Shown here one piece after another: positions 55,198 to 64,000 of a stretch of 64,000 bases of DNA. Numbering within the stretch: position 1 is the first letter of the stretch; every line of letters begins with the position of its first letter. Location: NCBI GenBank assembly GCA_944470555.2, contig OX104130.1:74033160-74097159 (forward strand). The letters are read 5' to 3'. The stretch is from Heterobilharzia americana. Taxonomy: Eukaryota > Platyhelminthes > Trematoda > Strigeidida > Schistosomatidae. The notes under the pieces were generated by a model that saw nothing but the letters and a program-made list of their open reading frames with translations, made no database searches and was not told the origin of the DNA. The translations under genes and the position numbers were made by a program.

Positions 55198-55893
55198 ATG
55201 ATCGATTCATCTGTAAGTTTTGGATACTTTGCTACTCATGTTTGTATTTAACAGCCATCAAGATGGGAGGTTTTCAAGGAACCTAGAGGATTTATAAGAC
55301 TAATTGAGATGGTATGTTCTTGTAATATGTTATATCCCACTAATAGTTTCTAGCTATTTCTGCATTCGCAACAACATGCGACTTTTCAACTAGTGTCGAG
55401 TTAAAACTTACCTGTGGAAATCAAACTAATTCATGGAAATCCAAATTTACCTACCCATTCAGGTATTTTCACGCGTTTTCATATTACTTTTCAGCATCGA
55501 CTCAGTCATTCTTCCTAGCTGCAATAACTCTCCAATCAAACATATGTATGGGAATTTCGCATCAGCAGCACAGTTTTATGTGTTTGTTGGTGTGCTTGCG
55601 ATGATCTTATGTGTTGGTATCTGCATCTTCTATGTATTTTTCCATGATAGTTATCTCAGAGACTCACGTTTTAGTAAATATGTAAGTTCAATTGCACTAT
55701 GTACAGGTTTTAGGAATTCATTTCGTCCGTTATGCTTGTCCTATTGTGGTTCGCCGCCTCTTGTGCATGGGCTGATAAAGTGCAGCAGTTTAAAGAGTAC
55801 ACATCAGTAAACCGGATCTGCAACGAAGTGGGTGTTTACACTGAATGTCGTCCTGAAGAAAATGCTACATATGGCGGGTTGAATGCTTCTCTG
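55198..55893 (+). CDS. syp: Synaptophysin-family exons 1-5 (TM1-TM3)
   Basis: Five exons separated by introns of 42, 35, 32 and 32 nt. Exon 1 has only five codons from ATG 55198. The acceptor of exon 3 (TAATAG, 55346) and that of exon 5 (TTTTAG, 55713) were chosen over nearer AGs because only these keep the family reading frame. The donor of exon 5 is GTAATT at 55894. Confidence 0.87.
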
Positions 55894-58800
55894 GTAATTT
55901 CTTATTACTATTTATTAATTGCCTCATATATACTTCATAAAATCTTCAACCATACGTTGACAGTTTTTTAATGCTCACCAGTTTGATAACAGTTTGTTCC
56001 TCTTGTTACAAGTTGCAAAATCCCATATCAAATATTGAATGGCTTTGAGCTTTAATCTTCTGTGACTAGGGTAGTGAGCTAGCTGGCTTGCGTTAACCCT
56101 GATATTGTTATTTTAGAGGTTTCATCTCCCCGTCCTTTGAACAACCTACTTTTTCATGTTTTAGTAAAAGGTACCTATTATTGATCATTCTATGAAGCGA
56201 AATTGACTGACTGACAAAATCAACACAGCACGTCGCACACAGGTGCTATCGGCTCAACTTGCCAGACTTCACAGTAGTACACAAACAACAAGTCAATAGA
56301 AAATGACTAATTTCAAAGTAAACAAACTCATATGAGAGAACAAACACTCTTAAGATAACGGTTAGTGAGAATATTCAAGCTTTAGATGTCAACGAGTCAA
56401 CACATCTCCACCCTGTCACCGACTTACAGTCATGTCACTAACAGTCTTCAACCACTGACTCCTTCCGTCTCGAAGACACCAACCTGTAGTCCACATCTCA
56501 CACGACTCAAACCAGCAATTAGGGACTTCATTGACTGTTGCTACATCTTGATCTGACCACTAAACCTTCTTGCAACCTAATCCAACTTCCCCTATCACGG
56601 CACGTTGAGGTAGTTGGTGGCTCAACATGCGCAGTGCTTCTTCGGGCCATCTCGTTCAACTGAGGCTCACAACCTCATTAATTAACTTACCTGTCTTGCC
56701 TTGTGCCTTTCGCCTGACTTAAACAATTCTTACACGTTCATCCCACCATATACGCAAGCGATGGTACGAAGACATCTGTGATCAAAACCCTGTGATAGCT
56801 TCATATCTACTTTTAAGGGGTCTCAGCAGTATATCACGACAGAACTCACTGCAGTACAGTAAATTCGTCCATTGATAGATATTCAGATATCTGGTCAGTT
56901 GGCAGCACATATGACGCAAGTTAGGAAGTGTTAAACAGGCCTTCTGTGTGCAAACTGAAATTTCACCACCGAGTTTGGGCTGATGCAATTCCAAGGTAAG
57001 TGAAGTCGTTGACACATTCCACCACTTCACTCTCTTTCATTAAACTGGGAATACTTGCAAAACATCACTCTTAGAGCACTATCTTACATCTGACAGGTGT
57101 GAGACATGCCAAACATACTCAGATTTCCTCTCGACGTATCCAGAAGACCCTGGATTTTTTCAGCATCTTCAGCTAGCAGTACAAATTCATCTGCATACTC
57201 TAAGTCAACTAGATGACTTATAGAGAGTAGATCAATCCCTTTAAAATTAGATGCACATAAGGTTATGTCCATTAGTACGTCTATGACGAATTTAAATAGG
57301 AACAGTGACAGTGGGTATCCCTGGCGGACACCACTAGTTGACGTCAATTCACGTGACAACTCTCCAGAAGTCCTGACGCGACTGCGTGAGTTCGAGTAGC
57401 GAGCTTTGATTAGCGTTACATACTTGCTCGGTACTCCCTTTACAGTCAGACACCGCCGCCACATCTCACGGTCGACAGAGTCAAATGCCGCATTCAGGTC
57501 AACAAATATGGGAAATGTCGGCCACTAGGCGATGAGTGTGCCTGTGTTTCATAACCTGTCGAAGGGGGGGGAATATATTAGATACACCCTCTTCTAGGTC
57601 TGAAACCTGTCGGTTCTCTCGAGTTTGTTGTTTTCGAACTCCAGTTAGACGCCGGATAACTATGGAACCTAGGGTCTTGGACACAATTTTAGTCAAACTA
57701 ATTCGCCTATGAGTCACAAGAGGATATCTCTTTCTTCTTATAGACTGGGATAATCAGAGAAGTAGATCAGCCTGACGGCACCACTTCTGAACCTCATACG
57801 CTACCTCGTACATCCGTCACTTTAATTAGCAGTTCCTACCTTCATCCTTGAAAACTCCAGGTGTTAAACTATCAGATCCTGCTGCTTGGGATCGTTTCAG
57901 GTTCGATATAGCCTTCTCAGCTTCAAGAAGAGTTGGTGTACCGACATTTACATCCCATTCAGGTTTGGGGTGGATTTTGGGTAGCTGAAGCGTTACTGAG
58001 GGCCAGTTGAACTGTGCTTCAAACTGTTCTGTCCAACGTTCTAGCCCCCCTGTCCTAGAACGTTATCAGCGTTCCATCTTCTTAGGCGATAGTTTCACCC
58101 ACTATCGTCTTTTTAGTATCCCTAATAAGCCTTAATAGCCTTGGAGACTCTGCAAGTAGAACAACATTTGTATTATGGATGTTTTCCACAAACACCTCAA
58201 TGTCAAAAGCTGTCACTCATTTCTTTCTCTTAATGAAGTGCTTTGTGAAACACAAGTGACCAGCGCCAAAGCAATGGGGTAAGTGGGTTGGTTTGCTCGT
58301 AGACATACCTCAATGCTGTATCATGTAACTTGTTCAGGAAAATGTCTAGTTTTCGACTGAGATTCATGTGAAAACCGAAATTGTTGGTTGTAGTCTTTAA
58401 GACATTGTTCAGGATCTATCACATTTTCACAGATGAATTTATACTTTCCGATCATCTAAAATGTGATATCATATTTTATTATTTGCTTTATCTGCTCTTT
58501 TGTCAGCTGACTTTTGTAGCCTTTTGATCACATTATTTCATTTTCCTAATCTTTCATCTTATCGAAATTTTCATTGACGTGCTGATGCAAAGTGAGGAAA
58601 CTTCGGCAGTTACGTGGTAATGCCGGCTCATGTTTTGATAATGTTTGCCCACTTTTTCCAGCATTTTGTCTTGGCTGATTTTTGCTCATGTTTTTGATAT
58701 CTATTCTAGTTAGACTGGAAATGATAATTCGGGACTAATTGTCTATTACCTGCCTTACGAATAGGATTAATTATGTCATCTTTCTAGTCTCCTTTGAAAC

Positions 58801-61800
58801 GATTGTTTGAAGAAATATTCAGCAAGTCTTAAACGGACCCACCACCAATGTTCATAGAAAAAGCAACAAGTGAGGGTGCAAAACAAAAGATCGCGCCTCT
58901 TGTAATAAGCAAGGGACACTGGGGGTTATTGGTTATTATATCAACAACTTTGTTTAGCGAAAAGACTTTACTGAAGTAATCATCAAGTTGTTGCTAGGTG
59001 GTTACAAAAAAGCTGTAGAAAGTCCTGGACTTGGCTTTTGTGCTTGTTGGCACTCACCAGCAACCTCGAGGCAACTAGTGTCACCTCGGAAATCCAGTTT
59101 CACGTTGTTTAGTCTTAATTGTGGACCGATTTTTATCGGTTATTTTGCAATGTCACTACTTCAGAAGATTCAACATCTTTCAGGAGGTCTATTGCAACCT
59201 AAATAGTTCAGTGATAAGGTTTCTGACTGCAGCATTGGGTGATGAGAGTCCGGATCTTTGGGTAGACATCAGGTACCTTAAGGTTAGGACACGTCTTGTT
59301 GACGAATGCCAGCAGGTACGGGTACCGCGTTCACTAGCTTCACTAATCATGCTTAACTTCTGCATACGTAGTACAGCTTTCAAAATGATCTGGACTGTTG
59401 CTTAGTTACCAAAAAAGAGCGAAGTAATTTAGAGCGTTTACCAGCTTCCTTATTCGAGAATTCACATCAATTCCTAATGAATTAGTGGTGATGAAATGTC
59501 ACTGCCTACTTACACCACCTATCTCAGTTGAAATATCTAAATGTCTAGTAGATGCATAGTCTACGGTACATTATTGCTCTGTTCCACTCTATGTATCCGA
59601 GACATGACTGTAAAAGACGTTGAGACTCATAGTTGTTTAGTTAATCATTTTTGTGGTAGGGTCATAATATGGGCAACATGGATGTTAAAATAGCTGCAGT
59701 AAGGAATGGTAGTGGATTAGGACACATGTTATGCATTTCTTTACTCAGATTACCACAACACAGGCTAGTTGTATTTAGTGTAGAATAAAGGTTTCTGAGT
59801 GGTTAAATTTCGTCATCGCACTAATCTATCAAAGGTAGTTTTTCACTTGCGAAGTATTAAGTTCATCAATTTGGTATCTGAGGTAACTGAATACTTCAAG
59901 TTATACAACCCAAATGAGATAATTTTTTCTACAAATCTTGGACATCTGATTTAGAAAAAAATGTTTTATTTCCCTTCTTATTGTTTCTATTACCTCTTTC
60001 GCTCAGTTGTTTATCATAACTGGTGTTGTTTTCTTCATCCTGATCATTTCACCTTGATCCTCAGGTTTTATTTGTATCATTTTGAACTAACATACGAGTG
60101 TACCAATTGTACATTGTTCTTGTTAGTTCAAATCTGGTTGTCATGTGTAACATACTGTTTTGAATCCATAGTTGAATACTCAAACAGTGAAGGGGATTTT
60201 TAGAGAAAAGTATATCTTGAAAGAAGGAAGTATAAAAGGTGAATGTCTGAAGTGAAATAGATTGTCAAGAAATCTCGGACAATACCCACAGCTATAGGAC
60301 TTTTATACGTCATTGAATTCCAACGAGTGAGTTGCTCGCGTTTGGTGAGGTCAGGTGAAGGGTACTCAGCTAGACAGACAATTCGATTGATGAGGTTGTG
60401 AACCTTAATCGACTGAGATGGCTTGGATATGTACTGCACATGTCGATCCACTGCCACCTCGACGTGCTATGCTGGTGGTGGAAGCTGGATCAGGTTGGAA
60501 GAGGGTTCAGACTGGCGAGATTGAGACGTGGCACCAGTCGATGATGTCTCTCTCTGACTGTTGATCTGAGTCGTGTGGGGAGGTGTAGACCGCTTGGTTA
60601 GTGTCCCGAGACGAAAGGAGTCAGTGGTTGAAGACTGTTAGTGACATGACTGTAAGTCGGTGACAGGGGTGGAGATGTGTTGACTCGTTGACATCTAAAG
60701 CTTGAATATTCTCACTAACCGTTATCTTAAGAGTGTTTGTTCTCTCATATGAGTTTGTTTACTTTGAAATTAGTCATTTTCTATTGACTTGTTGTTTGTG
60801 TACTACTGTGAAGTGTGGCAAGTTGAGGTGATGTACTTGTGTTTGAGGTTGTACGTTGATTTTGTCATTGTGTTAGTCATATTGAAACCGTGGAAATTTG
60901 AAATTGATCCGATCGAGATAATGCTTGTGAAGTCAAACAATTGTTGTGTCTCTGATGTTATTTTAAGTACTTTCATGATTGAATAACTGTGGAACTGTGT
61001 ATGAGAAGGGTAGGCTTCCAGAAAGCGACAATACAATCATGTCTCCGAAACCCGCTCCATGTGTTGTGGTTTCCGTAACCGAATATTGACCGTAACGTAT
61101 AAATACTACACGTACAAGAGTATTGAACTGCATACATGGAGAGATTGCACAGCGTCATTTACTCACCTTTTCACGTTGTTCAAACGAAGAGTGACTTTCT
61201 AGTCTTCATTTATAGCCACAGAGGATGACGAGATGTTTTATAAACTTGATAATATACTGAGAATGTGGCAAGTTGAGTTGATACACTTGTGTTTGAAGTT
61301 ATACGCTGATTTTATCAGTGCGTAAGTGTCAATGGGTCATGGGTACGAACAGCATTTTACCTACCGAGGTTTAGGCAGCCAAGCAGTAGCATTAGACCTC
61401 AAAAAATAGGTTTACCCCATTGATTACTTCACTAATGCGCACTTGGTTGCTGAGTGGATTTCGGTTTGACTAAGTTGCGCAGGGTGAACAGGTTAACTAA
61501 GAGTCTGTAGTCGAATGTCTAGATTGCAGAACGTAGCTTTCATTGGATTTCACTTATGGTCTTCATAAATAAATGTACCCTAGGCTTTCATACTTTAAAG
61601 TGTATTTTTATAACGGTTTCCATTATTGGTATGCATACAGCGAATCAGAATATATTTAGACTTCAAAACAGTAAATCTTTTTTACGCTTTTTAAAATGAA
61701 AATTAGATATTCGGATTTACCAATATTGCTTTATGGGCAGCTGGCTTATGGTTTATATGGAAAGAAACTCCATGGTCTGGAAATAGTTCTTTACTTGGAC

Positions 61801-61841
61801 CAGAGAATATAGCTGCTGCTGCCGATGGATCTCAAATGTAG
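55198..61841 (+). CDS. syp: Synaptophysin/synaptoporin-family four-TM vesicle protein, 6 exons
   Basis: Exons: 55198-55212, 55255-55311, 55347-55462, 55495-55681, 55714-55893 and 61707-61841 (stop TAG 61839). Phases are consistent and all introns are GT-AG, giving 229 residues. The fold matches synaptophysin in order: FKEPRGFIRLIE before TM1, FLAISAFATTC in TM1, a luminal loop with an NQTN glycosylation site and YPF, FASAAQFYVFVGVL in TM2, VLLWFAASCAWADK in TM3, a Cys-containing second loop, then GGLNASLIFGFTNIALW and WFIWKETPW in TM4. The family sits in synaptic and neurosecretory vesicle membranes. The C-terminal tail is short (about 24 residues) and lacks the Tyr-Gly-Gln repeats of vertebrate synaptophysin. 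The 5.8 kb last intron is filled with RTE and SINE fragments. Synaptogyrin is less likely because the N-terminal KEP(R/L)GF motif is synaptophysin-like. Confidence 0.88.
55894..56224. other. Intron 5 of the synaptophysin-family gene, 5' part
   Basis: AT-rich; no element recognised. Confidence 0.4.
56225..58260 (-). mobile_element. RTE-like element inside the synaptophysin-family intron 5
   Basis: On the minus strand, from 58040 downward: the FNWPSVTLQLPKIHP region, then ISLTKIVSKTLGSIVIRRLTGVRKQQTRENRQVS (57499-57717), FDSVDREMWRRCLTVKGVPSKYVTLIKARY, SGVRQGYPLSLFLFKFVIDVLMD and LEYADEFVLLAEDAEKIQG (57084-57464), QKACLTLPNLRHMC (56782-57030), then the 3' UTR to 56225. The RT motif YADD reads YADE. 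Antisense to the gene. Confidence 0.78.
58261..58999. other. Intron 5, with RTE 3' UTR-like fragment at 58490-58640
   Basis: 58490-58640 (CATTATTTCATTTTCC, TTGACGTGCTGATGCAAAGTGAGG, GTGGTAATGCC) matches the end of RTE 3' UTRs in plus orientation. The rest is not recognised. Confidence 0.45.
59000..59400 (+). repeat. Possible tRNA-derived element
   Basis: TAGTTCAGTGATAAGG at 59207-59222 fits an A-box, and GAGTCCGGATC at 59246-59256 is a weak B-box. No hammerhead and no second copy in the window, so the call is tentative. Confidence 0.3.
59401..60230. other. Intron 5, no element recognised
   Basis: AT-rich with short hydrophobic ORFs lacking any signature. Confidence 0.4.
60231..60835 (+). 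mobile_element. RTE-like 3' end (inverted partner of 56225-56590)
   Basis: Plus strand: VVNLNRLRWLGYVLHMSIHCHL near 60390-60455, the common C-terminal RTE block, then a 3' UTR whose segment 60560-60835 is an almost perfect reverse complement of 56225-56500. Confidence 0.75.
61261..61325 (+). repeat. Short duplicate of the RTE terminal sequence
   Basis: GTGGCAAGTTGAGTTGAT...CTTGTGTTTGAAGTTATACG repeats 60815-60870 with a few changes, directly upstream of the SINE copy at 61325. Confidence 0.55.
61325..61470 (+). mobile_element. Second tRNA-like SINE family (copy 3)
   Basis: CAATGGGTCATGGGTACGAAC, CCTACCGAGGTTTAGGCAG, GACCTCAAAAAATAGG, then CACTTGGTTGCTGAGTGG. Same order as 22322-22492; the B-box is mutated. 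Confidence 0.5.
61707..61841 (+). CDS. syp: Synaptophysin-family exon 6 (TM4 and C-terminus)
   Basis: The acceptor is ATTAG at 61706. The translation starts IFGFTNIALWAAGLWFIWKETPW, matching vertebrate [22 protein letters not shown], and then has a short Ala-rich tail ending at TAG 61839-61841. No AATAAA is obvious in the next 250 nt. Confidence 0.87.
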   Translation: MFGFTNIALWAAGLWFIWKETPWSGNSSLLGPENIAAAADGSQM

Positions 61842-62369
61842 TAGTTTGGTCTCTATATCTCTTCGGGTATCTTTCCAAACGTTTACTTCATTTGTGTATG
61901 AGTGCGCTTATTTGCGAATTTCACATGTAAATTGCTGATTCATATAAGTTGTCCTCTCTGTTTCCCTATTTGTCATCAGTACCATTTACGCAGCATTAAC
62001 AGAAAGAATTGTGTTCTGTTTGTGTTGATTTCATTGGTAAAAAATTATTGCCTTAAATGTTGTTATAACTATCGCACTTATGCATAAAAACGCCTTTTTT
62101 GTATTTGTCATTGCACTAGGTCACATTTCATTCGTTCACTTTCATACGGTCTTTTTTAAAGAAATTTTTTCCTAACGAACTTTTGTTTTCCTTTTGGTTT
62201 CTGCATCTTGTATTGTTTAAAAAGTGATCTGTTTCTTTTCCTAACATTGTTGTAATAGTCAAAAAGAACGGCGAGTCATCGTGTGTACATTGTATTGAAT
62301 CAAACGAAAACAAACTGTATTTCTTACTTATATAGCCAAATGTCAAACAGAAAAGCGGACAGAATCAAC
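61842..62369. other. 3' flank of the synaptophysin-family gene
   Basis: AT-rich, probably including the 3' UTR. No clear AATAAA near the stop. Confidence 0.4.
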
Positions 62370-62640
62370 GTAGAACCTCATACACAACTTCGCCGGTTCA
62401 ATTTGTCACACTTCACAGAAGTACACAAAGAACAGGTGAATAGAAAAAGACTGATATCAAAATAGTGTGAGAAAACAAACACTCTGAAGATAATGGTTAG
62501 TAGAAATATATTCAAACAGTGGAAGACGTCAAAGAGTGAATACATCTGCGCCACTGCTACCGATTTGAAGTCATGTCACCCAGAGTTCTCAACCACTGAT
62601 TCCTATGGTCTCAGGGACCCCAGCTAGGAAGTGTTTATTG
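62370..62640 (-). mobile_element. RTE-like 3' UTR fragment
   Basis: Diverged direct match to 56240-56500 (GACACTTCACAGAAGTACACAAA, AACAAACACTCTGAAGATAATGGTTAGTAG, TCAACCACTGATTCC). No coding part. Confidence 0.6.
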
Positions 62641-63215
62641 AGCTGGGGCTATGAATTGATTGATCTAGTTGGGATAATTTTTGTTCATGTCTTTCCACTG
62701 ACCACAGTGACACAAAGTGTTACTTGGGTTATAATTAATGTGGTAGTGGTCACTCAAAAAGTGTGGTAATGAATGTTAGCCTCAACTGTGTAGAAAAGGA
62801 GTAGGTTTGCTGAATGGTGTTCCACGCGTGTGTAGATCCTGCAACTTTAACTTCCTGATTTTATTCATATGTGTCGTTTTACCATCCTGTGTGTGGCGCT
62901 TAGACAGCGTGATAAGCTAACTGAAGATTCTATTCCACTGGATGTTACAAGTCTTGACGTTCGTTGTAGAAACATTGAAATGTTCAATTCCTGTTAACGA
63001 AAAATTCTGTTTTAAGACTCGTGCTTGTTGGTACTTACTAGTTTTGAACCTATATTTATCAGTGCTGAAATCAGAGACTTTCACAAAGCTATTCATGACC
63101 GATTCCACTTGGAACTCAGTTAGTCGAAAGATGAAGTGTTCGCTTATTTAAGCTGTTCATACCAGGAATTATTATTATATTATTATTAGTCCCTTGGGTT
63201 CCTAGTGGAACATAG
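62641..63215. other. No gene recognised
   Basis: AT-rich. A (TTA)n-like run lies at 63170-63190 next to the RTE fragment. Confidence 0.4.
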
Positions 63216-63720
63216 GGCTTCAGTAGCACGTCTCCAGTGAAATCTGTTCTCTGAGATCTTTTGAACCTGGTTTCACGACAGCCCAGAAGCTCTCATTTCC
63301 TCCTCGCACGACCTCCTCCATGTCACCCTTGGACGTCCAACTCGTCGCTTCCCATGGGGATTCCACTTGAGGGCCTGACACGTGGTGTCCCCAGTCGGCC
63401 TTCTCAGTGTATGCACCAATCCATCTCCACTTCCTTCTGCATATTTGTTGCGTGATAGGTTCTTGATTGGTTCGTTCCCAGAGCTCCTTGTTGCTTATTC
63501 TTTCTGGCAATCCATCTGATCTTCAGTAACGAGCGTAAGTAGTTGTTGATGAATGTCTGTAGTTTATTGGAAATCCCTTTCGTGACACGCCAAGTCTCTG
63601 AGCCATACAGAAGCACTGACTTGACGTTGGTGTTGAAAATCTGGATGTTGTTCCACATGCTGAGTGGGAAAGATCTCCACACTGGTTTCAGGCTAATGAA
63701 CACCTGTCTTGCTTTTCCGA
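63216..63720 (-). mobile_element. RTE-like C-terminal fragment
   Basis: From 63703 downward: FNTNVKSVLLYGSETWRVTK, INNYLRSLLKIRW (63404-63703), then ELWERTNQEPITQQICRRKWRWIGAYTEKADWGHHVSGP (63220-63510). This is the typical C-terminus of the RTE-like family also seen at 11540-12050 and 47100-47450. Confidence 0.78.
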
Positions 63721-63739
63721 TTCTGACTTTGACATCCTC

Positions 63740-64000
63740 GTCTGTGCCTGTGTCGCCTGTAGTTGAAACAGTGCTTCCTACAAATAATGCAGAACAGGAG
63801 AAAAAGGAGGAATTCTACAGACAACTTCAATCAACACTGGACAAGACCTCAGTTGGCGATATCAAAATTCTAATGGGTGGGGTGACATGAATGCCAAACT
63901 GGGAGCAGACAACACAGGAAGAGAACTAACCATGGGTCGAGAAGCGCTCGGTGGGGTGATGAACGAGAATGGAGAACTGTTTGCAGAATTCTGTGCATTC
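63740..64000 (+). mobile_element. RTE-like endonuclease fragment, runs off the window
   Basis: Plus strand: EQEKKEEFYRQLQSTLDKTSVGDIKILMGG, then after a one-base shift NAKLGADNTGRELTMGREAL and MNENGELFAEFCAF. This is the AP-endonuclease region with the GDxNAK-type motif damaged. It abuts the minus-strand C-terminus of a similar element, so the two pieces diverge back to back. Confidence 0.72.

Noticed and set aside
55433..55810. Single 125-residue ORF as the synaptophysin-family coding unit
   Set aside because: It reads through two 32 nt introns; splicing at canonical sites restores the family sequence on both sides.
1..64000. CRISPR arrays, bacterial operons or origin of replication
   Set aside because: Spliced genes and eukaryotic retroelements fill the window; no regularly spaced short repeats of CRISPR type were seen.

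Overview
The window is flatworm nuclear DNA, almost certainly from a blood fluke (Schistosoma or a close relative). Four things point there. Both host genes have the schistosome intron pattern of 32-46 nt introns at the 5' end and kilobase introns further 3'. There are tRNA-derived SINEs that carry hammerhead ribozymes of the Sm-alpha type. There are many RTE/SR2-like and Penelope-like fragments. One Ty3/gypsy element has a tRNA-Trp primer site and a CHCC gag box, as in the trematode CsRn1 group. These assignments come from reading the sequence; no database search was run.

Two host genes can be supported. (1) A Chk2-type checkpoint kinase lies on the minus strand from 28758 down to about 9942. 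It has 12 visible exons, an N-terminal FHA domain and a complete Ser/Thr kinase domain. Its first six exons fit in 0.84 kb, and the rest are spread over 18 kb because the introns are full of transposon debris. (2) A synaptophysin-family four-pass membrane protein lies on the plus strand at 55198-61841. It has six exons and about 229 residues; the first five exons fit in 0.7 kb and the last follows a 5.8 kb intron.

Layout: 1-9.9 kb lies 3' of the kinase gene and holds nested RTE copies, Penelope-like fragments, SINEs and hairpins. 9.9-28.8 kb is the kinase gene with RTE, Penelope and SINE insertions in its introns. 29-34.4 kb is a decayed gypsy element interrupted by an RTE fragment. 34.4-38.6 kb is unassigned and has no long ORF. 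38.6-39.0 kb is a diverged LTR. 39.3-45.0 kb holds two non-LTR elements of CR1/jockey type in opposite orientations. 45.8-47.6 kb is a decayed RTE-like element. 48.6-53.9 kb is a near-intact gypsy element with near-identical LTRs and a 4-5 bp target duplication. 54.0-54.7 kb is a CR1-like tail. 55.2-61.8 kb is the synaptophysin-family gene. 62.4-64.0 kb holds more RTE pieces.

The most interesting signals are a set of hammerhead ribozyme motifs, at least three with intact cores; an RTE-inside-RTE composite present twice, nearly identical, about 11.8 kb apart; large inverted duplications of Penelope-like 3' ends; and two compact hairpin elements that I could not assign to any family.
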